This document shows positions 17,623 to 27,844 of a DNA stretch of 64,000 nucleotides, piece by piece; the first letter of the stretch is position 1, and every line of letters begins with the position of its first letter. Origin of the DNA: Christiangramia sabulilitoris (GTDB taxonomy: Bacteria; Bacteroidota; Bacteroidia; Flavobacteriales; Flavobacteriaceae); NCBI RefSeq assembly GCF_007050985.1, contig NZ_VHSF01000003.1, positions 531,500 through 595,499 on the forward strand. The letters are read 5' to 3'. The position numbers and the translations under genes were made by a program. The notes beneath the pieces are model-generated. The model saw only the letters and a program-made list of their open reading frames with translations. It was not told the DNA's origin and did no database searches.

Positions 17623-18093
17623 ATGAAAATTGTCAATGATAGTGTAAAGCTTGATGGAATTGATAAAACGATTCTGAACTTCCTGATGAAAGATGCTAAA
17701 AAGCCTATTCTGGAGATCGCTAAAAATATTGGAATAACCGGTGCTGCGGTACATCAAAGACTTAGAAAGCTTGAAAAGTCGGGACTCATCGAAGGGTCTA
17801 AAATGAAGCTTGATGCGAGATTGCTGGGGTATAAAACCATGGCTTTCGTGGGAGTTTATTTAGACAAGGCGGTAAGTAACCCACAGGCCGTAAAGCAGCT
17901 GAGCCAAATCCCGGAAGTTATAGAATGCCACTACACCACAGGAAACTGGTCAATTTTTCTAAAGATCCTTTGCCGAGATAATGAGCATTTAATGAATGTA
18001 CTAAACAAAAATATCCAGGCCATTGACGGAGTTTCGAGAACCGAAACATTTATCTCCCTGAACCAACAAATAGACAGGCAGATCAAAATTTAA
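17623..18093 (+). CDS. Lrp/AsnC family transcriptional regulator
   Basis: The 156-residue protein has an N-terminal AsnC-type helix-turn-helix (LDGIDKTILNFLMKDAKK, then GITGAAVHQRLRKLEKSGLIEG) and a C-terminal RAM/ligand domain (MAFVGVYLDKA, VIECHYTTGNWSIFLKI). Lrp-type regulators sense amino acids and often control the adjacent gene. It lies 51 bp after the saccharopine-dehydrogenase-like gene, so it may respond to lysine or a breakdown product; this is inferred. It ends at a bidirectional terminator. Confidence 0.93.
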   Translation: MKIVNDSVKLDGIDKTILNFLMKDAKKPILEIAKNIGITGAAVHQRLRKLEKSGLIEGSKMKLDARLLGYKTMAFVGVYLDKAVSNPQAVKQLSQIPEVIECHYTTGNWSIFLKILCRDNEHLMNVLNKNIQAIDGVSRTETFISLNQQIDRQIKI

Positions 18094-18096
18094 ACT

Positions 18097-18129
18097 AAAA
18101 AAGCTGTCTCTTAACAAGACAGCTTTTTT
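18097..18129. terminator. Bidirectional terminator
   Basis: Thirteen-base-pair stem AAAAAAGCTGTCT / AGACAGCTTTTTT, serving the Lrp gene and the convergent metallopeptidase gene. Confidence 0.92.
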
Positions 18130-18148
18130 AGTTCAATATCATTTTCGA

Positions 18149-18841
18149 TTAATCTCTACCCATATAAAGGCTAACAAAATACAGTAAGGTAGCCAGCGAT
18201 CCCACCGCAGCAACCACATAGGTTCTTGCCGCCCATTTAAGGGAATCTTCAGCTGCATCATGTTCAGCTCCTGTCAGCATATTTTCATTTTCCAGCCACA
18301 CAAGTGCTCTTTTACTGGCATCATACTCTACCGGCAAGGTTATAAAACTAAACAGCGTTCCCGCAGCATACATTATAATACCAAGTAGTAAAACGGTTTG
18401 CCCTACTCCTGCTCCTACCATGGTCATAAGGATCAAACCTCCAAAGATCGCCCATTGGGATAATTTAGAAGCAACGCTTACCACCGGCACCAGTTTACTT
18501 CTCATTTGTAACCAGCTATAAGCCGTTGCGTGCTGTACAGCATGACCACATTCGTGGGCAGCAACCGCCGCCGCCGCAGCATTTCTCTGAGAATACACTC
18601 CCTCGCTCAAATTAATCGTTTTCTTCGCGGGGTTATAATGATCTGAAAGCATTCCCGGGGTGGAAATAACCTTAACATCGTGAATACCATTATCCCGCAA
18701 CATCTTTTCTGCGATTTCCTTACCGCTCATTCCATTTTGCAGGTGAACTTTAGAGTATTTCTTGAATTTACTTTTGAGCTTATTACTCACATACATACTT
18801 ACTATAAAAATAAGTCCCGCTATTATATAATATCCCATCAT
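18149..18841 (-). CDS. Zinc metallopeptidase, YugP family, membrane-anchored
   Basis: A 230-residue membrane protein with an N-terminal transmembrane helix (residues 3-19), a cytoplasmic or peripheral domain bearing the zinc-site motif HECGH (residues 96-100) within AVAAHECGHAVQHA, and two or three further helices near 125-165 and 205-225. This matches the neutral zinc metallopeptidase family of B. subtilis YugP. Substrates are unknown; a role in membrane-protein quality control is plausible. Confidence 0.9.
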   Translation of the reverse strand: MMGYYIIAGLIFIVSMYVSNKLKSKFKKYSKVHLQNGMSGKEIAEKMLRDNGIHDVKVISTPGMLSDHYNPAKKTINLSEGVYSQRNAAAAAVAAHECGHAVQHATAYSWLQMRSKLVPVVSVASKLSQWAIFGGLILMTMVGAGVGQTVLLLGIIMYAAGTLFSFITLPVEYDASKRALVWLENENMLTGAEHDAAEDSLKWAARTYVVAAVGSLATLLYFVSLYMGRD

Positions 18842-18871
18842 AGGTGTAAATTTTATTTAATTTTTTCAAAT

Positions 18872-18879
18872 CAAATATA
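18872..18879 (-). promoter_or_regulatory. Bacteroidota -7 box (TATATTTG) for the metallopeptidase gene
   Basis: Exact TAnnTTTG on the minus strand, about 30 bp before the ATG. The -33 element is not recognisable. Confidence 0.5.
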
Positions 18880-19007
18880 TCAAAAATCCGGCCATAGCTA
18901 CTTAACTGGTAGCGTGACAAATTACCTGTCACAAGTTAATTTCTATTAAAAGCATCCTAATGGTTTTCAAAAAGCTGCCATTATATTTCACAAATTCAGA
19001 TATTAGC

Positions 19008-19015
19008 TATATTTG
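19008..19015 (+). promoter_or_regulatory. Bacteroidota -7 box (TATATTTG) for pyrH-frr
   Basis: Exact TAnnTTTG match, 22 bp before the pyrH ATG. Confidence 0.6.
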
Positions 19016-19037
19016 CAACGATTAATAAAAATCAGCT

Positions 19038-19745
19038 ATGCAATACAAGAGAATACTTTTAAAACTATCTGGAGAGGCTTTGATGGGAAACCGCCAATAT
19101 GGCATTGATCCGGAGCGGTTGGCAGAATATGCAGAGGAAATTAAAACGGTAGTTGACAAAGGTGTTGAGCTGGCGATTGTAATTGGTGGAGGAAACATTT
19201 TTCGTGGAGTTGCAGGAGCCAGCCGCGGAATGGACAGAGTCCAGGGAGATCATATGGGAATGCTTGCCACGGTAATTAACGGTCTTGCTTTACAGAGTGC
19301 CCTGGAAGATGCAGATATCCAAACCAGGCTACAATCTGCAATAAAAATCAACGAAGTGGCAGAGCCTTTTATTCGTCGTAAAGCTATCAGGCATCTGGAG
19401 AAGGGCAGGGTAGTAATTTTTGGAGGTGGAACCGGAAACCCATATTTCACCACAGACTCGGCTGCAGTTCTAAGGGCCATTGAGATCAAAGCAGATGTTA
19501 TCCTTAAAGGAACCCGTGTAGATGGTATTTACACTGCCGACCCTGAAAAAGATAAAGAAGCGACTAAATTCGATTTCATTACATTTGAGGATGTAATCAA
19601 GAAAGGGCTGAAAGTGATGGACACCACTGCCTTCACCTTAAGCCAGGAAAACGAATTACCAATTATTGTATTCGACATGAACAAACCGGGTAACCTTTTA
19701 AAGGTTGCAACTGGAGAGCGTGTAGGAACAAAAGTGAACCTATAA
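19038..19745 (+). CDS. pyrH: Uridylate kinase
   Basis: Hexameric bacterial UMP kinase of the amino-acid-kinase fold (235 residues), phosphorylating UMP to UDP. Motifs are [14 protein letters not shown] at the N-terminus, [40 protein letters not shown] and [16 protein letters not shown]. It is followed 28 bp later by frr, the usual pyrH-frr pair linking nucleotide supply with ribosome recycling. Confidence 0.98.
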   Translation: MQYKRILLKLSGEALMGNRQYGIDPERLAEYAEEIKTVVDKGVELAIVIGGGNIFRGVAGASRGMDRVQGDHMGMLATVINGLALQSALEDADIQTRLQSAIKINEVAEPFIRRKAIRHLEKGRVVIFGGGTGNPYFTTDSAAVLRAIEIKADVILKGTRVDGIYTADPEKDKEATKFDFITFEDVIKKGLKVMDTTAFTLSQENELPIIVFDMNKPGNLLKVATGERVGTKVNL

Positions 19746-19773
19746 ATCTGAACTTGTAAATAATTTTTAAAAA

Positions 19774-20325
19774 ATGGATGAAGTTGAATTTATTATAGAA
19801 GCAGCAAAAGAAGGAATGGAAGGCGCCATTTCGCATCTTAAAAAACAACTTTCAAATATACGTGCAGGGAAAGCCAGTCCAAATATGCTAGGTAGTGTCA
19901 TGGTGGAATATTACGGTGCAAAGACTCCATTGCAACAGGTGGCGAATGTAAATACACCCGATGCCAGAACCCTTTCTATTCAGCCTTTTGAAAAAAGTTT
20001 GATCCAGGAGATCGAAAAAGGAATTATGATGGCGAATCTTGGTTTTAACCCAATGAACAATGGGGAGAGTGTGATCATAAATGTTCCGCCATTAACAGAA
20101 GAAAGAAGAAAGCAATTGACCAAACAGGCGAAAGCTGAAGCTGAAGACGCTAAAGTTGGGGTAAGAAACGACCGCAAGCAGGCGATGCAGGAATTAAAGA
20201 AACTTGATATTTCTGAAGATCTTTTGAAAAGTTCAGAAGATGATGTTCAGGAATTGACCAATACCTATATAGAGAGAATAGACAGTATACTGGCTGTGAA
20301 AGAAAAAGAGATCATGACCGTTTAA
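19774..20325 (+). CDS. frr: Ribosome recycling factor
   Basis: The 183-residue protein has the typical RRF sequence: GAISHLKKQLSNIRAGKASPN, YYGAKTPLQQVANV, IQPFEKSLIQEIEKGI and VPPLTEERRKQLTKQAK. It releases ribosomes from mRNA after termination, together with EF-G. Second gene of the pyrH operon, ending at an extended hairpin terminator. Confidence 0.98.
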   Translation: MDEVEFIIEAAKEGMEGAISHLKKQLSNIRAGKASPNMLGSVMVEYYGAKTPLQQVANVNTPDARTLSIQPFEKSLIQEIEKGIMMANLGFNPMNNGESVIINVPPLTEERRKQLTKQAKAEAEDAKVGVRNDRKQAMQELKKLDISEDLLKSSEDDVQELTNTYIERIDSILAVKEKEIMTV

Positions 20326-20347
20326 TGTTCTCTGAACTACAGAAATT

Positions 20348-20394
20348 TGCCGGCTTGGATCTGAATTATCTTCAGATTTGACCCGGCATTTTTA
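20348..20394 (+). terminator. Terminator of pyrH-frr
   Basis: Outer stem TGCCGG / CCGGCA with an inner stem ATCTGAA / TTCAGAT, followed by TTTTTATTTT. Confidence 0.8.
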
Positions 20395-20424
20395 TTTTAA
20401 TCCTGCTATTAATTAAAATCTTAA

Positions 20425-22881
20425 ATGCGCTCTACCTTAATTGTTTTTTTATTCTTTTTAAGTGCAGGTTTATTCGGGCAGACGATCCCCGGCAGGGTAA
20501 TTAATAAACAAACAAAAGAACCACTTGCTTACGCAAAAATAGAATGGAATGAGGGCAGGCAGATATTAACCAATATCGACGGCAGCTTTGAGTTACCATT
20601 GGAAAAAGACAGGGACAGTATCAGTTTTTCCTATGTTGGTTATAAAACCATAAAAGTACAGATAAGTAAAGACACCAGGTATTTGCAGGTTGGAATGACG
20701 CCGGCTTACGAACAACTTGAAACGGTTATGATCTCCAACGAAAGAGACCCTGCGGAAGTCCTCATAGAAAAAGCCATTCGAAACCGCGAAAAAAACGATC
20801 CGGAGAAAGTATTGAGTGGCTTTAAATATCGCTCATATTCGAAATTTATCATTGATAATGAATCCGGAGGCATGAGTATGCAGGCAGACTCTACTTCTGC
20901 AGCCATTCGAACTATAATAAATGAAGGGAGAGCCTATCTTTCTGAGAAGGTTTCTGAGCATTACTTTTCTGCAAACAATATCCACAAAGAAGAGGTCTTG
21001 GGCATTCAAACAGCAGGATTTAAGAAACCGGTTTATAAAATACTGGGGATGGAGCTGCATCCATTATCACTGTATAAGCACAATTACAAATTGTATAAAA
21101 CAGAATATGCTGGTCCTTTGGCAACGAATGCCTTTAAGAATTATCAATACAAAATCCTCGACACAACTTCTGGCGAAAGACCCGCTTATGTGGTTTATTT
21201 TAATCCCAGACGTGAAGAAGTCGTAGCCGGCCTGGAAGGAATTCTATATCTTGACACCATAAGCCTGGGCATACAGAAGGCAAAGGCGCAACTACTTGGA
21301 GAGATCAGGCTGGAAGTGGAGCATGATTATAAGTACTATCCGGCAAAAGATGTTTGGTTTCCTTCAGAGCAATCAACGAAAATAAGACCTGGCTCCGGCG
21401 GCAAGGAGATCGCAGTTTTTGGCGGAACCATAACTTTAGGCACCGTCCAGCAGAAAAAAGGCGTTTTAGATTTGATTTTCGGATCTGAAGAGGTTTCAAA
21501 AAATTTATTTTTAAACTCCTTAACAACAAATTACGAAGTTGACCTGGATTATGACGGTGAAATTAAAAATCCCGGTGCCGCGATAGACGTGTATGCAAAG
21601 GCTACTTCCAGGGATAGCCTCTACTGGGTTGAGAATCGTAAAATTGATTTTACAGAAAGGGATAAAGCCACCAGGGAAAAGGTAGATAGTATCATACAAG
21701 CCGGAAATGTTGAGCGCAAGATCCAGGTAAAACAAGCCATCGCATCGGGCTATTATCCCGTAGGTTTCTGGGATGTGGACTTAAGCCGTATCTTTAAATT
21801 CAACAATTATGAGGGAATCAGGCTTGGTTTTGGCGGAAAAACAAACGATAAATTTTCTGATGATTTTAATCTTAACGGCTATACTACTTATGGCTTTAAA
21901 GACGAAGTTTTAAAATATGGAGCAGGCACAGAGCTCTACCTCAATAAAAAGACCGGTACAAGCCTGAATTTTTCCTTCGAAAGGGACATCCGGGAAACGG
22001 CTTCCTTTCATTACCTGAAAGGTCAGCGCACCTTTGCCATTCTGCAGCCGCGTTTTGTAAATATCAACTTCTATTACAATTATAGAAAATATGCCAGCAG
22101 CGTGGAGCACAGGATCACTCCAAAGCTAGATATGGAATTACAGGTGGCCCGCGAGGAAATCTGGCAGATTAGGCAGTATAGCTTTCTACACAATGGCACA
22201 GAATACAGGGATTATGACCTCTCTTCCCTTAGCCTTTCATTTTTATGGAGACCTTTTTCAAAATTCCTCAATACCCCGGAAAGTAATATCATACTCGAAA
22301 AAAACTTCCCCCAGTTTACAGGACATATAGAACAATCATTTTCTTCATTTGACGGTACCTTTAATTTTACAAGGATAGGTTTAAAGGCAGAGCACGAAAT
22401 TCGCCGGCTGGACAGATCCAGAACCGAATTTATTCTTGAGGGCAACTACGGCTTTGGCGACCTGCCCCTGACGCATACCTTCCATGCAAACCCCAATAAC
22501 CCTGGCAGAGAAGGCGTCTTCCGGCGATTTTCTATTGCGGGAAGGAATGGTTTTGAAACAATGTTCTTTAATGAATTTTTTAGTGAAAGACAGGCGAGTC
22601 TGCACGTTAGACATCAACTAAGACCTTTTTTGATCTCTGACCATTTTCAACCCGAACTGGTATTTATTTCCAGGCATGCCATCGGTGATTTTGATAATAT
22701 GGCTAAGCATCAGAACATAACTTTCAATACTTTAAACCATGGATATTCAGAAGCCGGAATCGAACTGAATAAAATCCTGGCCGGTCTTGGTCTTGGCGCA
22801 GCCTATAGATATGGTGCTTACCACCGGGAAACATTCAAAGATAACTTTGCTTTAAAATTTACATTACAGCTTCAGCTTTAA
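20425..22881 (+). CDS. DUF5686 outer-membrane protein with carboxypeptidase-like regulatory domain
   Basis: This 818-residue protein has a signal peptide (ending about LFGQ), a carboxypeptidase-regulatory-like domain (PGRVINKQTKEPLAYAKIEW, FSYVGYKTIKVQI; residues 18-95), a DUF5686 middle region, and a long C-terminal beta-barrel with repeated aromatic/basic strand pairs. It ends LKFTLQLQL, typical of an outer-membrane insertion signal. DUF5686 proteins are common Bacteroidota outer-membrane proteins of unknown function, related in architecture to TonB receptors but lacking a TonB box. Its own start lies just after the frr terminator. Confidence 0.87.
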   Translation: MRSTLIVFLFFLSAGLFGQTIPGRVINKQTKEPLAYAKIEWNEGRQILTNIDGSFELPLEKDRDSISFSYVGYKTIKVQISKDTRYLQVGMTPAYEQLETVMISNERDPAEVLIEKAIRNREKNDPEKVLSGFKYRSYSKFIIDNESGGMSMQADSTSAAIRTIINEGRAYLSEKVSEHYFSANNIHKEEVLGIQTAGFKKPVYKILGMELHPLSLYKHNYKLYKTEYAGPLATNAFKNYQYKILDTTSGERPAYVVYFNPRREEVVAGLEGILYLDTISLGIQKAKAQLLGEIRLEVEHDYKYYPAKDVWFPSEQSTKIRPGSGGKEIAVFGGTITLGTVQQKKGVLDLIFGSEEVSKNLFLNSLTTNYEVDLDYDGEIKNPGAAIDVYAKATSRDSLYWVENRKIDFTERDKATREKVDSIIQAGNVERKIQVKQAIASGYYPVGFWDVDLSRIFKFNNYEGIRLGFGGKTNDKFSDDFNLNGYTTYGFKDEVLKYGAGTELYLNKKTGTSLNFSFERDIRETASFHYLKGQRTFAILQPRFVNINFYYNYRKYASSVEHRITPKLDMELQVAREEIWQIRQYSFLHNGTEYRDYDLSSLSLSFLWRPFSKFLNTPESNIILEKNFPQFTGHIEQSFSSFDGTFNFTRIGLKAEHEIRRLDRSRTEFILEGNYGFGDLPLTHTFHANPNNPGREGVFRRFSIAGRNGFETMFFNEFFSERQASLHVRHQLRPFLISDHFQPELVFISRHAIGDFDNMAKHQNITFNTLNHGYSEAGIELNKILAGLGLGAAYRYGAYHRETFKDNFALKFTLQLQL

Positions 22882-22930
22882 AAAGCACAAGATAAATCCT
22901 CTTATCTGAACTATTTAAGGTAGCTTTTTC

Positions 22931-22938
22931 TAACTTTG
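22931..22938 (+). promoter_or_regulatory. Bacteroidota -7 box (TAACTTTG) for the MMPL gene
   Basis: Exact TAnnTTTG match, only 12 bp before the ATG at 22951, implying a very short leader or a later start at 22957 (Met3). Confidence 0.45.
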
Positions 22939-22950
22939 CGCCGCTAAAAC

Positions 22951-25371
22951 ATGGCCATGCATAAGATATTCAGCTTTGGATTTTGGAATTCCATCGCCCG
23001 CCTTATTCTAAGAAACAGGATCATTATTATTATTCTGATCTCGGTTGCTACTTTCCTGCTTTCCACGCAATGGAAAAATATGCGTTTTTCCTATACGGAA
23101 GCAAACCTGATGCCCGATGATCACCCCGTGAATATTAACTATAATGATTTTCTTAATAAGTTTGGGGAAGAGGGGAACCTAATCCTATTGGGAGTGCAGG
23201 ATTCTACTATTTTCACTCCGGAAAAATTCAGGGCCTGGAATGAACTCACCAATAAATTATCTACCTATCCGGAGGTGGATCATATCATTTCTCCGGCCAG
23301 CCTGCAGGAACTCAAAAAGTTCGAAGATCCAAAAAGATTCGAAATGGTACCGGTGCTTGACACCGCCTCACCTGATAGTATTCAGCTAAAGCAATTTGAA
23401 AATAAGCTCTTTACTGAACTGCCATTTTATGAAAACCTGGTTTTCAGTTCAAATTCCAATACCATACAATCTGCTTTATATTTAAATAAGGACCTCGTTA
23501 ATACAAAAGCCAGGAAGATATTTGTGCTGGAAGAACTGGACCCACTTATCCAGGAATTTGAAGATAAATATGGAATTGATGTTCGCGTCTCCGGGATGCC
23601 ATATATCAGGACTTTAAATGCACAGAATATTGTAGATGAAATAGGTCTCTTTATCCTGGCCGCCCTTTTTGTTACGTCCCTGATCTTCTTTTTCTTTTTC
23701 AGATCTTTAAGAGCAACCCTTATTTCCATGTTTACGGTTTGTATTGGGGTAATGTGGGCGTTTGGCGTAATTGGGCTTCTCCACTACGAGATCACAATAC
23801 TTACGGCATTGATCCCGCCCCTAATTATCGTGATAGGAATCCCTAACTGTATCTTCCTGATAAATAAATACCAACAGGAAATCAAAAAACATGGCAACCA
23901 GGCAAAATCACTACAGCGCGTGATTACTAAAGTGGGGAATGCCACTTTATTGACCAATCTTACCACTGCCTCAGGTTTCGCAACATTCATATTGACCGAC
24001 AGTAAATTACTTGCAGAATTCGGGGTGGTGGCATCCATCAATATCATTGCCATTTTCGTGCTTAGCCTGTTGATCATCCCGATCATTTACAGTTATCTTA
24101 ATCCTCCTAAGGACCGGCATTTAAAGCATCTTAATAAAAAATGGATTGGTGGATTTGTGAACTGGATGGAGAATATGGTACGAAATCATCGTATCGCGAT
24201 ATATATCTCTTCCCTAGTCCTGCTTGTAGCAAGCATTATAGGGATCTATACGATTAAAATATCCGGAAGTATCCTAGAGGATATGCCACAGAATACCACA
24301 TTTTTTAAGGATGTAAAATTCTTTGAAAATGAATTTGACGGGGTGATGCCATTAGAGATCTTAATAGATACCAAAAGACCTAAAGGCGTCATGAAGCTTT
24401 CCACTCTTAAAAAGATGGACCAGCTTGAGTCCTTTATACAGGACATCCCGGAGCTCTCCAAACCACTGTCTGTAAACAGACTGGTAAAATATTCCAAACA
24501 AGCCTATTATAATGGTAATCCTAAATATTACCAGTTACCATCCTCACAGGAACGTAATTTCATAATGCCATACGCAAGAAATCTTTCTTCCAGTGAAGGG
24601 CTTATGCAATCTTATGTAGATTCTACAGGTCAGTACGCCAGGATCACTACTTTTATGAAGGATGTGGGCACAGAGCAGATGGAAGAGATCGAAAACGATC
24701 TTTTGCCACAGATCCAAAAAATATTCCCGGAAGATCGATATAATGTTTCGCTAACCGGTAAAGCCCTTCTTTTTCAAAAAGGAACCAATTACCTGGTGAG
24801 GAATCTTATTATTTCTTTGGGACTCGCCATCTTCCTTATCGCCATTCTTATGGCCTGGATGTTTCGAAGCTTTAGAATGATCATCATTTCTCTGGTGCCC
24901 AACCTGCTGCCATTGATTGTCACAGCAGGTGTTATGGGATTCATAGGGGTTCCTATAAAACCATCTACAATTCTTGTCTTTAGTATTGCGTTTGGGATCT
25001 CTGTAGATGATACCATTCATTTCCTGGCAAAATACCGGCAGGAGTTAAAAGCGAACAACTGGAAGATCAAGCGATCGGTCTATGCAGCACTGAGAGAAAC
25101 CGGGGTTAGTATGTTCTACACATCAATTGTTCTGTTTTTTGGATTTTCAGTATTCATGATCAGTAGTTTTGGGGGTACCGTAGCTTTAGGCGGACTGGTA
25201 TCAGCAACTTTACTTTTCGCCATGCTGGCCAATCTTCTACTTTTACCGTCTCTGCTGCTATCCTTGGAAAGAAGTATCGCCAACAAAAAGGTTCTAAAAG
25301 AACCGGCGATGAGGATCATTGAGACTGAAGAGGATGATAAGGACTTCAATACAGAGGACAATAAGAATTAA
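22951..25371 (+). CDS. RND/MMPL-family transporter
   Basis: The 806-residue inner-membrane protein has the MMPL layout: one helix (residues 20-40), a large periplasmic loop, five helices (about 230-385), another helix near 410, a second periplasmic loop and five C-terminal helices (about 615-770). The sequences LIIVIGIPNCIFLINKY and FGISVDDTIHFLAKYRQE are the paired helix-4/helix-10 signatures of the superfamily. Members export lipids, hopanoids or other hydrophobic compounds. No membrane-fusion protein or outer-membrane factor gene adjoins it, so it resembles the stand-alone lipid-exporter branch; cargo is unknown. Confidence 0.88.
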   Translation: MAMHKIFSFGFWNSIARLILRNRIIIIILISVATFLLSTQWKNMRFSYTEANLMPDDHPVNINYNDFLNKFGEEGNLILLGVQDSTIFTPEKFRAWNELTNKLSTYPEVDHIISPASLQELKKFEDPKRFEMVPVLDTASPDSIQLKQFENKLFTELPFYENLVFSSNSNTIQSALYLNKDLVNTKARKIFVLEELDPLIQEFEDKYGIDVRVSGMPYIRTLNAQNIVDEIGLFILAALFVTSLIFFFFFRSLRATLISMFTVCIGVMWAFGVIGLLHYEITILTALIPPLIIVIGIPNCIFLINKYQQEIKKHGNQAKSLQRVITKVGNATLLTNLTTASGFATFILTDSKLLAEFGVVASINIIAIFVLSLLIIPIIYSYLNPPKDRHLKHLNKKWIGGFVNWMENMVRNHRIAIYISSLVLLVASIIGIYTIKISGSILEDMPQNTTFFKDVKFFENEFDGVMPLEILIDTKRPKGVMKLSTLKKMDQLESFIQDIPELSKPLSVNRLVKYSKQAYYNGNPKYYQLPSSQERNFIMPYARNLSSSEGLMQSYVDSTGQYARITTFMKDVGTEQMEEIENDLLPQIQKIFPEDRYNVSLTGKALLFQKGTNYLVRNLIISLGLAIFLIAILMAWMFRSFRMIIISLVPNLLPLIVTAGVMGFIGVPIKPSTILVFSIAFGISVDDTIHFLAKYRQELKANNWKIKRSVYAALRETGVSMFYTSIVLFFGFSVFMISSFGGTVALGGLVSATLLFAMLANLLLLPSLLLSLERSIANKKVLKEPAMRIIETEEDDKDFNTEDNKN

Positions 25372-25392
25372 TATTATTAATAAAATAGCCTG

Positions 25393-25424
25393 CTTGCTAA
25401 GCTTCAGGCGAAAAACTATCTTTG
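25393..25424 (+). promoter_or_regulatory. asnS promoter
   Basis: CTTG at 25393-25396 and TATCTTTG at 25417-25424, separated by 20 bp, fit the Bacteroidota -33/-7 consensus. The ATG follows 21 bp later. Confidence 0.7.
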
Positions 25425-25445
25425 TTTTTCTAAAATTTCAACTAA

Positions 25446-26888
25446 ATGATACAAGCAAAAGTCGCTGATATACTGGAAAGCGACCAGTTTTTACAGGAAC
25501 ACCATGTTAAAGGTTGGGTACGCTCTTTCAGGAGCAATAGATTTATTGCCCTTAATGATGGTTCAACCCTAAAAAACCTTCAGTGTGTTATAGATTTTGA
25601 AAATACCGATGAAGATCTTATCAAAAGGATCAATGTAGGTGCTGCCATCTCTGTAAAGGGAGTCTTAAAGGAAAGTCTGGGTAGCCAGCAGCGGGTTGAG
25701 ATCGAAGTGACCGAGCTTGAAATTCTGGGGGATGCAAACCCTGAAGAGGTAAAGCTTACGATACTATCTCCAAAGAAACACAGTATGGAGAAGCTTCGGG
25801 AGCAGGCGCATCTAAGAGTAAGAACAAATACCTTTGGTGCTGTTATGCGTGTTCGTAGCAGGTTGTCTTTTGCGGTTCACAAATACTTCCAGGACAGGAA
25901 CTTCTTTTATGTAAATACTCCTATTATCACAGGAAGTGATGCTGAAGGAGCGGGCGAAATGTTCCGGGTTACAAGTATGGATATCGCCAATACTCCCAAA
26001 AACGAAGACGGCAGTATTAATTATAAAGAAGATTTCTTCGGGAAAGAAACCAATCTGACGGTTTCCGGACAGCTGGAAGCAGAAACATTTGCTTTAGGAT
26101 TGGGGCAGGTTTATACCTTCGGACCCACTTTCAGAGCTGAAAATTCGAATACTTCCCGTCACCTGGCAGAATTCTGGATGATAGAGCCAGAAGTTGCTTT
26201 TTGCGACCTTGACGGCAATATGGACCTGGCAGAAGATTTCATCAAATATGTTCTTAAATATATATTGAAACATTGCAAGGAAGATCTCGAATTCCTGGCT
26301 GAAAGACAGGATAATGAAGATAAGCTTAAACCAAAAGCCGAGAGAAGTGAAATGGGACTTCTTGAGAAGCTCAATTTTGTCTTGGAGAACAACTTTAAAA
26401 GAGTTAGCTATACCGAGGCGATCGAGATCCTGAAGAACAGCAAACCTAACAAGAAGAAGAAATTTAATTATATAATAGAAGAATGGGGCGCAGATCTACA
26501 AAGTGAGCATGAAAGATACCTTGTAGAAAAGCACTTTAAATGCCCGGTAATATTATTTGATTATCCTGCCAATATTAAAGCCTTCTACATGAGGTTAAAT
26601 GAGGATGGTAAAACCGTGCGAGCCATGGATATATTATTCCCGGGAATAGGCGAAATCGTGGGAGGAAGTCAGCGTGAGGAAAGACTGGATGTTTTGAAAG
26701 AAAAAATGGCCGAGCTCAATATTCCTGAAGAAGAACTCTGGTGGTACCTGGATACCCGAAAGTTTGGAACCTGTGTACATAGCGGATTTGGTCTTGGATT
26801 TGAAAGACTGGTACAGTTTGCTACCGGGATGGGTAACATTAGGGACGTGATTCCATTTCCGCGAACCCCGCAAAACGCAGAATTTTAA
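25446..26888 (+). CDS. asnS: Asparaginyl-tRNA synthetase
   Basis: Class IIb synthetase of 480 residues. An N-terminal OB-fold binds the tRNA anticodon ([20 protein letters not shown]). The catalytic domain has motif 1 ([19 protein letters not shown]), motif 2 ([24 protein letters not shown]) and motif 3 ([11 protein letters not shown]). The NTSRHLAEF sequence separates AsnRS from AspRS. It charges tRNA-Asn directly. A pseudouridine synthase gene follows after a 4-bp gap. Confidence 0.98.
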   Translation: MIQAKVADILESDQFLQEHHVKGWVRSFRSNRFIALNDGSTLKNLQCVIDFENTDEDLIKRINVGAAISVKGVLKESLGSQQRVEIEVTELEILGDANPEEVKLTILSPKKHSMEKLREQAHLRVRTNTFGAVMRVRSRLSFAVHKYFQDRNFFYVNTPIITGSDAEGAGEMFRVTSMDIANTPKNEDGSINYKEDFFGKETNLTVSGQLEAETFALGLGQVYTFGPTFRAENSNTSRHLAEFWMIEPEVAFCDLDGNMDLAEDFIKYVLKYILKHCKEDLEFLAERQDNEDKLKPKAERSEMGLLEKLNFVLENNFKRVSYTEAIEILKNSKPNKKKKFNYIIEEWGADLQSEHERYLVEKHFKCPVILFDYPANIKAFYMRLNEDGKTVRAMDILFPGIGEIVGGSQREERLDVLKEKMAELNIPEEELWWYLDTRKFGTCVHSGFGLGFERLVQFATGMGNIRDVIPFPRTPQNAEF

Positions 26889-26892
26889 TAAT

Positions 26893-27762
26893 TTGAAAAT
26901 ACTAGAAACGCATATAGCTCCTGCAATCACAGAACCCATACGATTGCAGGAATATGCGGTTTCTATCTTCAGTCCTATTCAATCCAGAAGCGGTTTAAAA
27001 AAAGCTATTAAGAAGAATTTACTTTTAATAGATGGTAAAGAAGCCAAAACCGGCGACTGGATAACGGAAGGTCAGGCCATTTCACTCCTTCAGGAAGAAT
27101 TATCAGAAAAAAAAATCTTCAACCTGGATCTTGAAGTTCTATTCGAGGACGAGCATATTGCAGCAATTTTAAAGCCTGCGGGTTATCCCACCAGCGGCAA
27201 TTTCTTTAAGACCATAGAAAATGCCTTGCCACATAATCTTGGACCTTCAAAAGAACCCGATGCATTAGCTTACCCCCTGCCCGTGCACAGATTAGACAGT
27301 CCTACCGCTGGCATTTTACTTTGCGCCAAAACAACCCGGGCCCTACTCAAGCTTCAACAGGCATTCGCAGAAAAGACAATCCAGAAAAAATATTATGCCC
27401 TGGTTTATGGTAAGATCTCAAAGGAGCGGGAAATAGATTCAGCGATAGAAGATAAACCGGCTAACACTCTGGTAAAGCCTCTAAATTTTTATCAAATAAA
27501 AGGATCTCTGTATACGCTGGTAGAAGCAAAACCGTTAACAGGGAGGACCCACCAAATAAGAGTACATTTAAATAATATTGGCTATCCTATCGTGGGAGAT
27601 AAAATTTATGGAGATAAGGAAAGTGACTATTTCAGGAATAAAAACCTTTTCCTCTTTTCAGGTGGAATAAAGTTGCAACACCCTGTTAACCATAGGCCGC
27701 TGGAAATAGAAACTAAACTTCCCAAGAGATTTCGCAACCTGAATAATTATAAGATGCCTTAA
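26893..27762 (+). CDS. RluA-family RNA pseudouridine synthase
   Basis: The protein (289 residues) has an N-terminal S4-like domain (SGLKKAIKKNLLLIDGKEAKTGDWI) and a catalytic domain with HRLDSPTAGILLCAKT, containing the nucleophilic aspartate, and TGRTHQIRVHL. It isomerises uridine in rRNA or tRNA; the precise site is not deducible. No ATG exists in the first 60 codons of the frame before the S4 domain is entered, so a TTG at 26893, right after the asnS stop, is the likely start. Translational coupling with asnS is likely. Confidence 0.88.
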   Translation: MKILETHIAPAITEPIRLQEYAVSIFSPIQSRSGLKKAIKKNLLLIDGKEAKTGDWITEGQAISLLQEELSEKKIFNLDLEVLFEDEHIAAILKPAGYPTSGNFFKTIENALPHNLGPSKEPDALAYPLPVHRLDSPTAGILLCAKTTRALLKLQQAFAEKTIQKKYYALVYGKISKEREIDSAIEDKPANTLVKPLNFYQIKGSLYTLVEAKPLTGRTHQIRVHLNNIGYPIVGDKIYGDKESDYFRNKNLFLFSGGIKLQHPVNHRPLEIETKLPKRFRNLNNYKMP

Positions 27763-27844
27763 CAAAAATTTATTACAATCATGTTATATGCCAAAGGTGG
27801 TATGGCCTGTATTTTCCTTATTTTTGTTAGAGACCCTAAAATTT

